A stretch of DNA of 64,000 nt from Affinirhizobium lemnae (GCF_022968395.1 NZ_JALJQZ010000005.1:62001-126000); one strand, 5' to 3'. Numbered from the stretch's first letter, positions 1 to 10,070 are shown. A program made the numbers and translations. Notes: generated from the sequence alone by a model not told the origin.

Positions 1-498
1 CAGCGAGATGCCACCCGTCGGGCAGAAGAGCGTCCCGGCCAAGGGCGAGGACAAAGCCTTCAGGTAAGCGGAACCACCAGCCTGCTCGGCCGGGAAGAAT
101 TTCAGGACATCATAACCGGCCTCGCGAAGCTTCATCACTTCGCTGGCCGTCGCAGCACCCGGCAGGAGCGGCACGGAACTGTCCTTTGCCGCAGACAGGA
201 CACCCGGCGCGACGCCAGGGCTGACGATGAAGGTTGATCCCGCCTTCACGGCAGCATCGAAATCACGACCGTTCAGAATGGTTCCGGCACCGACATTGGC
301 GCCTTCGACTTCTGCCGCAACTGCCTTCACCGCATCAAGAGCGGCGGGCGTGCGCATCGTGATCTCGATTGCACGCAGGCCACCGGCAACGAGCGCCCGC
401 GCAAGAGGAACAGCCGAGGCAACATCTTCCACGATCAGAACCGGCACGACCGGCTGGAGCTTGAGAATGGACAGAAGGCTTTCGGTTTTGCTGCTCAT
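1..498 (-). CDS. eda: KDPG aldolase (2-dehydro-3-deoxy-phosphogluconate aldolase), 3' end cut by window
   Basis: Cleaves 2-keto-3-deoxy-6-phosphogluconate to pyruvate and glyceraldehyde-3-phosphate in the Entner-Doudoroff pathway (cytoplasm). Translating the minus strand gives 166 codons that run open to base 1. They show the family motifs IEITMRTP (catalytic Glu), GAGTIL and VLKFFPAE, whose Lys forms the Schiff base with substrate. The family is about 210 residues long, so roughly 45 C-terminal residues lie outside the window. Two in-frame ATGs are adjacent at 501 and 498. The GGGAGG ribosome binding site sits 6 nt before the second and only 3 nt before the first, so 498 is preferred. Confidence 0.93.
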   Translation of the reverse strand, partial: MSSKTESLLSILKLQPVVPVLIVEDVASAVPLARALVAGGLRAIEITMRTPAALDAVKAVAAEVEGANVGAGTILNGRDFDAAVKAGSTFIVSPGVAPGVLSAAKDSSVPLLPGAATASEVMKLREAGYDVLKFFPAEQAGGSAYLKALSSPLAGTLFCPTGGISL

Positions 499-655
499 CA
501 TGGACCTCCCGGAGGGTGATTTTGAAACGATTGAAAAACCCTTAGTGCTCCTGCGGCGAGGTGTCGAGCGGAAAAACCGCCTGCTTTCCGTTCTCGCTCT
601 GGTTTGCGCGCGAAGTTTACAATAGGTTGTCGCAAGAGACGCGATAGGGAAGCTT

Positions 656-1153
656 ATGGCCAAGGAAATCGAGCGCAAGTTTCTGGTTCGGTCCGATGAT
701 TGGCGCACCAAATCGGTATCGAGGGCCAAACTGATGCAGGCCTACATCACCGTGAACGAGGACCGCAATGTCCGTGTCCGGTTGATCGAGGGGACGTCAG
801 CACGCCTGACCATCAAGGTCGGCAAAAGCGCGATGGTGCGCGATGAATTCGAGTATGAAATCCCCGTCAGGGATGCGGAAGAGCTGACCTCATCCGCCAT
901 TGGAATCGTCATCGAGAAGGTTCGCCACAGGGTTCCGGTCGCAGGCAAGACCTTCGAAATCGATGTCTATGAGGGCTTCTATTCCGGCCTTATCGTTGCG
1001 GAGGTTGAACTGGAAAGCGAACAGGACCATTTCGAGCGTCCATCCTGGCTCGGTGAGGAAGTAACCGGCGACCGCCGCTATTCGAACATGATGTTGGCCA
1101 CGAATGATCTGGCATCGGAGTTGATCCATGGCGTTTCGCATCAAGCCCTCTAG
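656..1153 (+). CDS. CYTH domain protein (inorganic triphosphatase-like)
   Basis: A 165-residue protein with the CYTH signature EIERK at residues 4-8 (ExExK), followed by alternating basic and acidic strands (RVRLIEG, RLTIKVG, EVELESE) typical of the triphosphate tunnel metalloenzyme fold. Bacterial members hydrolyse tripolyphosphate or related triphosphates with a divalent metal; the actual substrate cannot be read from sequence. The stop overlaps the start of the downstream CHAD gene by 26 nt, so the two are probably translationally coupled. CYTH and CHAD are often neighbours or fused, and this suggests a role in polyphosphate-related metabolism (inference). Confidence 0.85.
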   Translation: MAKEIERKFLVRSDDWRTKSVSRAKLMQAYITVNEDRNVRVRLIEGTSARLTIKVGKSAMVRDEFEYEIPVRDAEELTSSAIGIVIEKVRHRVPVAGKTFEIDVYEGFYSGLIVAEVELESEQDHFERPSWLGEEVTGDRRYSNMMLATNDLASELIHGVSHQAL

Positions 1154-2039
1154 ATCCTTCCCGCAGGAGTTTCGCCGCGTCACGCGCTCTCAGTTGAACG
1201 CGGCAATCGAAAAGCTGCAAAAGCGCGAGCATGGCGTTCATGAGGCTATTCACGCCGCACGCAAGCGCTTCAAGCGTGTGCGTGCGCTCTACCGGCTGGT
1301 CGAACCTGACGCAAAAGAGTTCCGCCATCGGGAGAATGCAAGCATCCGAGACATGGCGAGGAGCCTTTCCACGGTGCGGGATGCGACTGCACTGGTCGAG
1401 ACACTCGATTATCTCCAGTCGGTGACGGATCAACCGGACGAACTTCGATCGCTGGCAGAGGTTCAATCATGCTTGCGCGATCGCCGCGACCGGATCGCAA
1501 GCGAGGAAGAGCACGATCTGGAGCACAAGTTGAGCGACGCGGTTGTGACCTGTACCGATGCAGTAGCAGCGCTTGACGAGCTGGAGATTTCCGTAAGCAG
1601 GGCAAGAACCGCCCGGCGGCTGGAACGGGTGTGGGCGAAGCAGCTGCGAAAGGCTCAGCGTGCAATTGCTAACTGTCACGAAACACGCGCCGAGGATGCC
1701 TTTCACGAACTGCGCAAATGCGGCCAGATCTACTGGATGCATCTGGCAATCCTGAGAGATCTTTGGCCGACCGCCATGAAGGCAAAGGAAAGCGAGGCCC
1801 GCGCGCTCGTCGCGCTGCTCGGTCATGAGCATGATCTCAGCGTGTTGTTGCAGGTGATCAATGAAGACCCGGCGCTGGTGCCGGATAGTGACAGTCTCGC
1901 GCATCTTTATGCCGCCATTATCCGCAGCCAGCAATCTCTGCGGGAACAGGCGTTGGACCGTGCAAGCCATGTCTTTGCCGAGGATCCTGCCCGCGAAGCC
2001 AGCATTATCGCAACGCTCTGGAGCGAAGCATCGGACTGA
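1128..2039 (+). CDS. CHAD domain protein
   Basis: A 303-residue all-helical protein rich in Arg, Lys and His. The two CHAD half-repeats carry the conserved His/Arg clusters [16 protein letters not shown] (residues 42-57) and [15 protein letters not shown] in the second half. CHAD domains bind polyphosphate through these basic residues, and some localise to polyphosphate granules. It overlaps the upstream CYTH gene in another frame and is probably made from the same transcript. No enzyme activity is implied by the sequence. Confidence 0.85.
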   Translation: MAFRIKPSRSFPQEFRRVTRSQLNAAIEKLQKREHGVHEAIHAARKRFKRVRALYRLVEPDAKEFRHRENASIRDMARSLSTVRDATALVETLDYLQSVTDQPDELRSLAEVQSCLRDRRDRIASEEEHDLEHKLSDAVVTCTDAVAALDELEISVSRARTARRLERVWAKQLRKAQRAIANCHETRAEDAFHELRKCGQIYWMHLAILRDLWPTAMKAKESEARALVALLGHEHDLSVLLQVINEDPALVPDSDSLAHLYAAIIRSQQSLREQALDRASHVFAEDPAREASIIATLWSEASD

Positions 2040-2121
2040 AAAAGCGCCTGATTGTACCAGTTTAAGGCTGAATCTCGGAATTCCGTTGATTTGCGGGCTC
2101 CAAGGGATTATTTCGCCAGTC

Positions 2122-3066
2122 ATGACCGACATCACCAACTCCTCCGCAGGCGCGGAACCGGGCTCGTTCCTCGTTGCAGCGCTATATCATTTTGCCCGCT
2201 TCGAAGGCTTCGTGGATTTCCGCGAGCCGCTGCAAACCCTGTGTGATGAAACCGGCGTGAAAGGCACTCTGCTGCTGGCGCACGAAGGCATCAACGGCAC
2301 CATAGCCGGAACCGATACGGCTATTGCCAGCGTGCTTTCGTTCATTCGCACCCGACCGGAATTCGCAAATCTCGAGCACAAGGAAAGCCGCGCATCCAAG
2401 ATGCCGTTCCTGCGCATGAAGGTCAGGCTAAAGAAGGAAATCGTGACGATGGGCGTCGAGAATATCGACCCCAACCGGATCGTTGGAACCTATGTCGATC
2501 CGAAAGACTGGAATGCGCTGATCTCCGATCCGGAGACGATCCTGATCGATACACGCAACGACTATGAAACGGCGATCGGCATCTTCAAGGGTGCGGTCGA
2601 TCCGCAGACAAAGACCTTCCGCGAGTTTCCTGATTGGGTCCGCAACAATTCCGGCCTGCACAACAAGCCAAAGATTGCCATGTATTGCACAGGCGGCATT
2701 CGCTGCGAAAAAGCAACGGCCTTCATGAAAGAGCAAGGCTTCGACGAGGTCTATCACCTCAAGGGCGGCATCCTGAAATATCTGGAAGAAGTACCGGAAG
2801 AAGAAAGCCTCTGGGAAGGCGCCTGCTTTGTCTTCGATGAACGTGTCTCCGTGACGCACGGCCTGAAGGAAGGTAATCACAAGCTCTGCCATGCCTGCCG
2901 TGAGCCACTGACGCCCGAGCACCGCGCCTCACCTCTGTTCGAGGAAGGCGTCTGCTGCCCAAACTGCTATGACATGCGCACGGAAGCTGATCGTGACCGC
3001 TATCGTCAACGGCAAAAGCAAATCGCGCTTGCCAAAAAGCGCGGCGAAAAGCATCTGGGAAGCTGA
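2122..3066 (+). CDS. trhO: oxygen-dependent tRNA uridine(34) hydroxylase TrhO (rhodanese-like, UPF0176)
   Basis: A 314-residue protein. An N-terminal acylphosphatase-like region (residues 15-110) contains [11 protein letters not shown] rhodanese domain follows, with the active-site loop [10 protein letters not shown] at 188-197 (catalytic Cys189). The Cys-rich tail contains CHAC and CCPNC pairs that probably bind zinc. The family hydroxylates U34 of certain tRNAs to ho5U using molecular oxygen. The ATG at 2122 matches the family N-terminus; the frame is open upstream to 1861, but that part overlaps the CHAD gene. The gene converges on the c-di-GMP enzyme with only 22 bp between the stops. Confidence 0.92.
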   Translation: MTDITNSSAGAEPGSFLVAALYHFARFEGFVDFREPLQTLCDETGVKGTLLLAHEGINGTIAGTDTAIASVLSFIRTRPEFANLEHKESRASKMPFLRMKVRLKKEIVTMGVENIDPNRIVGTYVDPKDWNALISDPETILIDTRNDYETAIGIFKGAVDPQTKTFREFPDWVRNNSGLHNKPKIAMYCTGGIRCEKATAFMKEQGFDEVYHLKGGILKYLEEVPEEESLWEGACFVFDERVSVTHGLKEGNHKLCHACREPLTPEHRASPLFEEGVCCPNCYDMRTEADRDRYRQRQKQIALAKKRGEKHLGS

Positions 3067-3088
3067 ACGGACAGGAAGGAGTCAAAGC

Positions 3089-5296
3089 CTATTCGGCCGC
3101 TCGCATTTTTGGTAGAGAATCGTAGCTCTGGCGGACGATGCGCGTAATCTCTTCCGCTGGGCTTGGTCGTCCAAACAGATAGCCCTGCAGCAGTTCGCAC
3201 CCCGCAAGCCTGAGCGCATCCGCCTGTGCTCCAGTCTCCACACCCTCTGCCGTCACGGGCATATCCAGCGCGCGCGCGAGCGCAACTGTTGCATGGAGGA
3301 GTTCAGCAGAGCGCTGGTTTTCGGTAATATCCTGAACGAGCGTCTTGTCGATCTTGACCCGGTCGAACCCGAACTGGCGAAGATAACCCACGCTCGAAAA
3401 GCCCGCGCCAAAATCATCCAGAGCTACGCGAATGCCCATGCCGCGCAGCATTTCAAGCGTCTGACGGGCACGTGCCGGGTTCTGGATAAAATAGGTTTCG
3501 GTCAATTCAAGAGTGAGCCGCCTTGGTTCAATATCCGCCGCTTGCAGGATTTCTTCCACCCGACCGACGAAGGCAGGATCCCGGAACTGGCCGGGTGATA
3601 CGTTAACCGAGAGGGTGAGTTCAGGCCACTGGCGCAGTTCGAAACAGGCCGATCTCAGGACGCACATGCCAAGGAGATCGATCAGTCCCGTGCTTTCCGC
3701 GACCGGGATGAAGACATCCGGCGAAACGGGTCCATACCCTTCGCGCGTCCAGCGGGCCAACGCCTCCACACCGGCAATGCGGCCATTATTGGAACGCACG
3801 AAAGGCTGATAGGCAACGCCAATCTCCTGCCGCTCAATCGCCGCGCGCAGATCCAGTTCCAGCTGGTTGCGCATTTCGCGCTCATCATCCATCGAGGGGT
3901 CGTAGAGCGTCCAGCGCCCGCGACCGTCTTCCTTCGAGCGATACATGGCCATGTCGGCCCGCCGAATGAGTTCCTCGGTGACGACGAGTCCCTTGCGCGA
4001 TACGGAAAGCCCAATGCTGCAACCAATGACGGCGACGCGCTCACCAATCACCAGCGGCTCGCTCAGAAATTCGAGAATACGCTCAGAAAGCTCTGATGCC
4101 TTCTTGTGAACATCAAAGCCAGAAAATGCTATGGCAAATTCATCGCCGCCCACGCGGGCGAGAACCGTTCCTTCGTGGCAAAGCACTTTGAGGCCGGCAG
4201 AAACGCACCTGATCAGAAGATCACCGGTCGCATGACCATAAGCGTCGTTTACTTCCTTGAACCCGTCGAGATCGAGGTAGAGAAGTGCGACATCATGGTT
4301 TTCCTGCTGGGCATACGCCACCAATTGCTGCAAACCGCTAAACAGGCCGCCTCGATTGGCGAGTCCGCTGAGACGATCGGTCAGCGAGAGACGCACGGCA
4401 GCCGCCTCATCCGCACTCATCCGCTTCAACGCCTGGCTGCCACTCACGAACAGAAGTGCCATATAGATAGCGATCATAAGTACGGCGCACCATACAAGTG
4501 GCCGAACCAGCGCAAGACTGGCATCACCGGGATATCGTGGCACCCAGGATAATGCTGCCAACTGCTCTCCCTGCGGATTGAAAAGTTCGACGCGGTGGGA
4601 ACTCCGCTCGTGTCCAAGTTCCAGGGTCAGACCAGGAAGCACGTAGGCCTGTGAAAGGCGCGTGACCGTCGTATCTGTCAAATGACGCAGGAAGACGACA
4701 TAGCGGCTGTCTTCCAGCAGGCCGACGCGCTCACCGGATTTCTTGCGGATCAGGCCAACAGCAATCGCTGCAATGCCGGATTTTGTCCGGGCAAAGCCGG
4801 TCGCTTCCGGATAGTCAGTATGACGCGTTGCCCTTACCCGCTCAAACAGTGTGCGCACATCCACCGTCAAATAATCATCGAGCTTCTGCTTGATATCTTC
4901 GCCATTGGCATGAGCCGTCAATGCGTTACCTTGGTGATCGAGAATGATTGCCGCATCGAAAAGCTCGCTATTGAAGCTCATGTCGCCGAAGTTGCGCTTG
5001 AGCCAATCCAGATCCGGCTCGATGTAAGCGGACTGCACGGCATCATCCCAGGCTGCATAGTCGTGGAGGGTCGCGGCAAGCTGGTCCTGGAAGGTGCGAA
5101 CTGCGCCGGTCACTGCCTCGCGTGACCGGTCCTCGTCCAGCTGGTTCGCGTAATGGGCAACGCGGTCCAGAGCCGTAAAGACCATCGATGAAACGCAGAT
5201 CATCACAGCGCCAAAAATGAGCAGCATCGAGCGAACCGCCGATCGCCGATCGACCTTCGCTGCGGATTGCTTGAACTGGGATGAGACAAACCGCAT
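3089..5296 (-). CDS. membrane-bound CHASE4-GGDEF-EAL c-di-GMP enzyme
   Basis: A 735-residue inner-membrane protein. TM1 is at about residues 21-43 and TM2 at about 265-286. The periplasmic part between them has the CHASE4-like pattern HDYAAWDD...WLKRNFGDMSFNS. The GGDEF domain (about 305-465) has an intact GGDEF motif at 383-387. The EAL domain (about 490-725) has EAL at 511-513, LTLELTE, DDFGAG at 627-632 and KIDKTLV, all consistent with an active phosphodiesterase. The usual RxxD inhibitory site just before GGDEF is absent (the residues there are CHEGTVLA), so product feedback is probably missing. The net direction of activity cannot be predicted. Confidence 0.92.
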   Translation of the reverse strand: MRFVSSQFKQSAAKVDRRSAVRSMLLIFGAVMICVSSMVFTALDRVAHYANQLDEDRSREAVTGAVRTFQDQLAATLHDYAAWDDAVQSAYIEPDLDWLKRNFGDMSFNSELFDAAIILDHQGNALTAHANGEDIKQKLDDYLTVDVRTLFERVRATRHTDYPEATGFARTKSGIAAIAVGLIRKKSGERVGLLEDSRYVVFLRHLTDTTVTRLSQAYVLPGLTLELGHERSSHRVELFNPQGEQLAALSWVPRYPGDASLALVRPLVWCAVLMIAIYMALLFVSGSQALKRMSADEAAAVRLSLTDRLSGLANRGGLFSGLQQLVAYAQQENHDVALLYLDLDGFKEVNDAYGHATGDLLIRCVSAGLKVLCHEGTVLARVGGDEFAIAFSGFDVHKKASELSERILEFLSEPLVIGERVAVIGCSIGLSVSRKGLVVTEELIRRADMAMYRSKEDGRGRWTLYDPSMDDEREMRNQLELDLRAAIERQEIGVAYQPFVRSNNGRIAGVEALARWTREGYGPVSPDVFIPVAESTGLIDLLGMCVLRSACFELRQWPELTLSVNVSPGQFRDPAFVGRVEEILQAADIEPRRLTLELTETYFIQNPARARQTLEMLRGMGIRVALDDFGAGFSSVGYLRQFGFDRVKIDKTLVQDITENQRSAELLHATVALARALDMPVTAEGVETGAQADALRLAGCELLQGYLFGRPSPAEEITRIVRQSYDSLPKMRAAE

Positions 5297-5489
5297 TTAT
5301 ACGCCCCGATACATCAGGCGACTTTGAACGCTAACCGTTCGATTTTGGTTAAATTTCATCGCGTGATTCGGTGGAAATGCAAACTGAACCAAGCATCATA
5401 ATGCAATAGCTCGAAACGGTTCGCCGACTCCCGTTCCGTCAGCACTTGAAATATGAGCCAAGGCGCCCCCACTACAATCAAAGCGTGCA

Positions 5490-6239
5490 TCATGCAGCGA
5501 GATTGAAACCTCGCTCAAACCGTTCGAATGCCGGCTTGGCAAGCACGTAGCCCTGTATCAAGGACACTCCGAAATCCTGCAGAACCTGCAATTCTCCTGC
5601 GGTCTCAACTCCTTCACAGATGGGTTCGATGCCTAGATCGGCAAGCATGGCCAGGATATGTCGCACGACCTTGCGTTTGGCCTCATCAAGGTCAATATCG
5701 CGGATCAGTTCCATATCAAGCTTCACGAGATCCGGCTGAAAGCGCGCCAGGAGATTGAGACCCGAATAGCCGGCACCGAAGTCGTCGATCGCAGTCTTGA
5801 AACCCATGCTGCGATAGGCCTTCAGGATCTTCAAAAGATGTTCGGGATCGACCCGCTCGTTCTCGCAGAATTCGAATATGATACGTTCGAGCGGAAAGTT
5901 GTACTGCTCCGCAGTTGCCAGCGTCATACGGATGCATGCTCGCGGCTCGTAGACAGCGTTGGGCATGAAGTTGATCGACAGCATTTCTGAGGACCGTGGA
6001 TCATAGAGCTTTGCAGCCAGTTGAATGGCGGTGACCCTGCATTTCTGATCAAAGGCGTAGCGTGTCTTTTCGTCGACGCGCGAAAGAACGCTACCTGCTC
6101 CGGCACCGTCCACACCGCGAACCAGCGCTTCAAAGGCAAAGGGCTGCCAGGTGCGTGTGTTGACGATCGGCTGGAAAGCCATGGAAATATCGAAGTCCAG
6201 TCCTTGGCCGTCGCGGCAGCCTGCACATTGAGCCGACAT
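5490..6239 (-). CDS. stand-alone EAL domain c-di-GMP phosphodiesterase
   Basis: A 249-residue soluble protein consisting of one EAL domain. Visible motifs are FEALVRG (EAL at 37-39), LSINFMPN, FEFCENE, AIDDFGAGYSG (DDFGAG at 152-157), VKLDMELI and CEGVE, so the metal and catalytic positions look intact. The N-terminus carries a CxxC pair (C5, C8), and there are more Cys at 67, 102 and 125, which might give redox or metal sensitivity (inference). It lies on the same strand as the GGDEF-EAL gene with a 193-bp gap, so it is probably expressed separately. Confidence 0.88.
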   Translation of the reverse strand: MSAQCAGCRDGQGLDFDISMAFQPIVNTRTWQPFAFEALVRGVDGAGAGSVLSRVDEKTRYAFDQKCRVTAIQLAAKLYDPRSSEMLSINFMPNAVYEPRACIRMTLATAEQYNFPLERIIFEFCENERVDPEHLLKILKAYRSMGFKTAIDDFGAGYSGLNLLARFQPDLVKLDMELIRDIDLDEAKRKVVRHILAMLADLGIEPICEGVETAGELQVLQDFGVSLIQGYVLAKPAFERFERGFNLAA

Positions 6240-6296
6240 GATGAAACTCCCGTTTTCACGATCATTTCATAATTTTATTAAGTAAATCAAAAATAA

Positions 6297-7676
6297 TTAT
6301 ACATCAGACCTAATGTGATTTCCTTTCGGAAAATGAGCCGCAAGTGCTTGATACCATTCTCCACTCTTCTTGATCGTGCGAACTTGGGTGTCGTAATCGA
6401 CATGCACCAGACCGAAGCGCATGCGATAGCCCTCCGCCCATTCGAAATTGTCCATTAGACTCCACGCGAAGTAACCGCGAAGCGGAATGCCGTCTTGAAC
6501 AAGGTCGGCGGCCACAGCGAGATGGTCGCCATAATAGTCCAGGCGCATCTGGTCATCTATCGCGCCATCGACCACATCCGTATTGTCGCAGGCACCGTTT
6601 TCGGTGATGTACATCTCCGGCAGTTCGTAACGGTGGTAAAGCTGGGTGACCATGTCTGCCATGGCTGACGGATAGATCTCCCAACCGATATCCGTTTTGG
6701 CCTGGTTGACGAAAGGAGCGGGCTTTGCTGCTGGAAACTCTGCACCTTCCGCCGGATCGTCCGACACACGCATGGGCGTGTAGTAGTTCAGGCCCCACCA
6801 GTCTAGCTTCTGGCTGATGATCGCAAGATCTCCCTCTTCGATCACCGGCATACGATGACCCAGCGCCTGCATAAAGTCAGTAGGATACTCGCCCTTGAAG
6901 ACGGGATCGAAGAAGACGCCGTTGTGAAACTGGAAGGCGCGCTCCGCTGCCTGGCTGTCTGCTTGGCTCTCGGAGCCCGCAACAACAGCATGGGCGTTCA
7001 GGACCAGCCCCAGCGGTACATCCGGAGACACATGGCGGATCGATTCAACCGCCAGCCCATGCGCCAGGTTCGTATAGTGCAGCGCGTGGAGGGCTGCATC
7101 CATGCTACGTTCGCCGGGCGCGTGAACGCCATAAAGATGGCTGAGCCAGACCGAGCACCAGGGTTCGTTGAATGTCGCCACCGCATCGAGCCGGTCACCC
7201 AGCCGCGCCATGGCAACCTTGGCGTAACGTTGGAAGGCATAAGCGGTGGAGCGTGCCGTCCAGCCTCCGTCACCCATCAGGGCCAGCGGCAGATCCCAAT
7301 GATAAAGCGTCGCAAAGGTTTTGATGCCGCGGGCCTTGCAGCCATCGACAAGGCGGTCGTAGAAATCGAGACCCTTCTCGTTAATGCGGCCAACACCATC
7401 GGGAATGATCCGCGGCCAGGCAATGGAGAACCGGTAGCCCGAGACGCCCATTTCCTTGATAAGATCGAGATCTTCCTCAAGCCGGTTGTAGTGATCGCAG
7501 GCGACATCGCCATTGTGCCCTTGATAGACGCGGCCCGGCATGTTGGAAAACGCATCCCAGATTGACGCATTGCGACCATCCGCCTTTGTCGCACCCTCGA
7601 TCTGAAATGCAGCCGTTGCGACGCCAAACAGGAAATCGCCCGGAAAACGGTCGGCAAGGGTTTTCGGATCGATCAT
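6297..7676 (-). CDS. bglA: GH1 family beta-glucosidase
   Basis: A 459-residue cytoplasmic glycoside hydrolase family 1 enzyme. The general acid/base lies in TFNEPW (E171) and the nucleophile in YITENGA (E359). Other family blocks are FLFGVATAAFQIEGA near the N-terminus, YRFSIAWPRI and LNYYTPMRV. It should hydrolyse beta-glucosides or cellobiose-type disaccharides. The ATG at 7676 matches the family N-terminus; the frame is open further upstream. It follows the Gfo/Idh gene on the same strand after 143 bp, so it may be co-transcribed or have its own promoter. Confidence 0.93.
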   Translation of the reverse strand: MIDPKTLADRFPGDFLFGVATAAFQIEGATKADGRNASIWDAFSNMPGRVYQGHNGDVACDHYNRLEEDLDLIKEMGVSGYRFSIAWPRIIPDGVGRINEKGLDFYDRLVDGCKARGIKTFATLYHWDLPLALMGDGGWTARSTAYAFQRYAKVAMARLGDRLDAVATFNEPWCSVWLSHLYGVHAPGERSMDAALHALHYTNLAHGLAVESIRHVSPDVPLGLVLNAHAVVAGSESQADSQAAERAFQFHNGVFFDPVFKGEYPTDFMQALGHRMPVIEEGDLAIISQKLDWWGLNYYTPMRVSDDPAEGAEFPAAKPAPFVNQAKTDIGWEIYPSAMADMVTQLYHRYELPEMYITENGACDNTDVVDGAIDDQMRLDYYGDHLAVAADLVQDGIPLRGYFAWSLMDNFEWAEGYRMRFGLVHVDYDTQVRTIKKSGEWYQALAAHFPKGNHIRSDV

Positions 7677-7819
7677 GACATTGTCCTCGGTTTCGTGCGG
7701 ATGGCGCCTGTGCAATCATTGTCTTTGTCTGTTTAGACCATTGGCAGAAAGGCGTGAAGAGCTCGTACCGCAAGCGCAACAGCTTCAAAGGGATGTAAAC
7801 CGGATGATCCGGCGCTGTT

Positions 7820-8992
7820 CTATAATTTTACCCAAGCACCGTTCTTTCGGGAGCTTTCAATACAGGCCGTGACAAAGGCCACACCCTTCACCCCATCATC
7901 GACGGTTGGATAAACCACGGCGGGATCAACTGTTACGCCAGATCGCGCCGCCTGAATTGCAGCCGCCGCTTCCGAGTAGATTGTGGCGAAGGCTTCCAGA
8001 TAGCCTTCCGGGTGGCCTCCGGGAATACGGGTCACCCGCGAAGCTGCGGAACCCGCCCCCGCACCACCACGCGTGATCAACTGCTTCGGCTCGCCGAGTT
8101 TTGTGAACCACAGATAGTTTGGGTCGGCTTGCGTCCATTCGATACCAGCCTTCGTGCCGTAGATGCGGACCTTCAGGCCGTTCTCATTGCCTATCGCGAC
8201 CTGGCTGCACCACAGAAGCCCTTTTACGCCACCCTTGAAGCGCATCATCACATGCGCATTGTCATCCAGCCGCCGTCCTTCCACGAAGGTGTGCACATCG
8301 GCGGCCAGTTCCTCCAGTTCGAGGCCTGAAATGAACGAGCCGAGATTGTACGCATGCGTGCCGATATCGCCTGTCGAGCCGCCGACGCCGGATTGCGCCG
8401 GATCCGTGCGCCAGACCGCCTGTTTCGCACCAGTCTGCTCCACCGGCTCTGCCAGCCAGTCCTGCGGATATTCCATCTGGACGAGCCTGAGATCACCAAG
8501 TGCACCCGTTTGCACCAGTTCGCGCGCATGGCGCACCATGGGATAGCCGGTGTAGTTGTGCGTCAGGATGAACAGGGACTTCGAGTTATCCGCGACCTCT
8601 TTCAGTCTGTGGGCATCATCCAGATTGGATGTGAGCGGCTTGTCGCAAATGACATGGATGCCCCGCTCCAGAAAAGCCTTGGCTGCGGCGAAATGCACAT
8701 GGTTCGGCGTGACGATGGAGACCGCTTCGATCCCGTCCGGTCTGGCTGCTTCCTTTTCGGCCATCTCCGCAAACGATCCGTAGCAGCGATCGGGATCAAG
8801 CCCCAGAGCAGCGCCCGATACTTTCGATTTGTCCGGGGTGGAAGACAATGCTCCCGCCACAAGGTCATAGTGGTCGTCCAGTCGTGCAGCCATGCGATGC
8901 ACTGCGCCGATGAACGCGCCCTGCCCGCCGCCCACCATGCCGAGACGGATTTTGGCAGACACTGCGTCGGATTTACTCGCTTCGATAGTCAT
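7820..8992 (-). CDS. Gfo/Idh/MocA family NAD(P)-dependent oxidoreductase
   Basis: A 390-residue two-domain oxidoreductase. The N-terminal Rossmann fold carries GMVGGGQGAFIG (residues 18-29). CDKPLTSN matches the family's conserved EKP-type catalytic lysine motif, and GGVGGSTGDIGTHAYNLG-like sequence provides the substrate-side His. Members oxidise sugars, inositols or sugar acids at a ring hydroxyl. The start at 8992 was chosen because residues upstream do not resemble the family. It lies 25 bp downstream of the TIM-barrel isomerase gene and is almost certainly in the same operon. The substrate is unknown, but the context points to glucosides. Confidence 0.88.
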   Translation of the reverse strand: MTIEASKSDAVSAKIRLGMVGGGQGAFIGAVHRMAARLDDHYDLVAGALSSTPDKSKVSGAALGLDPDRCYGSFAEMAEKEAARPDGIEAVSIVTPNHVHFAAAKAFLERGIHVICDKPLTSNLDDAHRLKEVADNSKSLFILTHNYTGYPMVRHARELVQTGALGDLRLVQMEYPQDWLAEPVEQTGAKQAVWRTDPAQSGVGGSTGDIGTHAYNLGSFISGLELEELAADVHTFVEGRRLDDNAHVMMRFKGGVKGLLWCSQVAIGNENGLKVRIYGTKAGIEWTQADPNYLWFTKLGEPKQLITRGGAGAGSAASRVTRIPGGHPEGYLEAFATIYSEAAAAIQAARSGVTVDPAVVYPTVDDGVKGVAFVTACIESSRKNGAWVKL

Positions 8993-9017
8993 GAAGTTTC
9001 TCCTTGCCCGGCGCGCT

Positions 9018-10070
9018 CTAAAGACCCAGCATCCGCCGGTTTGCCGCATCATCCGTTCCGCCCGAGGCAAAGTCATCGAATGCTTTGTCGGTCACCTTGA
9101 TGATATGGGCCTTGACGAATTCGGCGCCTTCGCGCGCTCCATCTTCAGAGTTCTTGAGCGCACACTCCCACTCGACGACTGCCCAGCCATCGAAGTCATT
9201 GGCTGTGAGTTTTGAGAAGACGGCGCCGAAATCCACCTGTCCGTCGCCAAGAGAGCGGAAGCGACCGGCCCGTTCGACCCAGCCCTGATAACCGCCATAC
9301 ACGCCCTGGCGTCCGGTCGGATTGAACTCCGCATCCTTGACGTGGAACATCTTGATCCGGTCTTTGTAGATGTCGATGTTGTCAAGGTAGTCGAGGCACT
9401 GCAACACATAGTGCGACGGATCGTAGAGCATGTTGGCGCGCGCATGATTGCCGACGCGCTCCAGAAACATCTCGAAGGTCACCCCGTCATGAAGGTCTTC
9501 GCCGGGATGAATTTCGTAGCAGACATCCACGCCCTGCTCATCGGCGAAATCCAGAATGGGCTTCCAGCGGCGCGCAAGCTCGTCGAAAGCCGTCTCGACA
9601 AGACCTGCCGGACGCTGCGGCCAAGGATAGATGAACGGCCAGGCCAGTGCTCCGGAAAAGGTCGCATGCGCCTTGAGACCCAGATGGCACGAGGCTTTCA
9701 AGGCCATCTTGACCTGTTCCACCGCCCATTCCTGGCGCGCCTTGGGGTTGCCGCGAACCTCTGGTGCCGCAAATCCGTCGAAGGCTTCATCATAGGTTGG
9801 ATGCACGGCGACCAGTTGTCCCTGGAGGTGGGTGGAAAGCTCCGTGACCTCGATGCCGTTCTCCCGTGCAACACCCGCGAACTCGTCACAATAGTCCTTG
9901 GACTCGGACGCCTTCCTGAGATCGATCAACTGACCTGCCCAGCTTGGAACCTGAACGCCCACATAGCCCTTGTCTGCCGCCCATTTGGTGATACCGTCCC
10001 ACGAATTGAACGGTGCCTTATCTCCGGCGAATTGACCTAGAAAAATCGCAGGTCCCTTGATCGTTTTCAT
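9018..10070 (-). CDS. sugar phosphate isomerase/epimerase family TIM-barrel protein
   Basis: A 350-residue AP-endonuclease-2-type TIM barrel of the xylose-isomerase-like superfamily. Putative metal ligands are spread as expected: CYEIHPGED (Glu), MLYDPSHYVLQ (Asp/His), MFHVKDAEF (His) and AVVEWE (Glu). Such proteins isomerise or epimerise sugars or keto-sugars. The gene is the first of an operon with the Gfo/Idh oxidoreductase. A LacI-type operator lies 23 bp upstream of the start codon (10093-10108), so expression is probably sugar-controlled. The exact reaction cannot be read from sequence. Confidence 0.85.
   Translation of the reverse strand: MKTIKGPAIFLGQFAGDKAPFNSWDGITKWAADKGYVGVQVPSWAGQLIDLRKASESKDYCDEFAGVARENGIEVTELSTHLQGQLVAVHPTYDEAFDGFAAPEVRGNPKARQEWAVEQVKMALKASCHLGLKAHATFSGALAWPFIYPWPQRPAGLVETAFDELARRWKPILDFADEQGVDVCYEIHPGEDLHDGVTFEMFLERVGNHARANMLYDPSHYVLQCLDYLDNIDIYKDRIKMFHVKDAEFNPTGRQGVYGGYQGWVERAGRFRSLGDGQVDFGAVFSKLTANDFDGWAVVEWECALKNSEDGAREGAEFVKAHIIKVTDKAFDDFASGGTDDAANRRMLGL

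Noticed and set aside
1861-2121. 87-codon upstream extension of the trhO frame
   Set aside because: Overlaps the CHAD gene in another frame and is unlike TrhO; the ATG at 2122 matches the family start.
5415-5437. AACG-N14-GTTCC, a possible EcfG promoter for the GGDEF-EAL gene
   Set aside because: The spacer is 14 bp rather than 16-17; likely chance.
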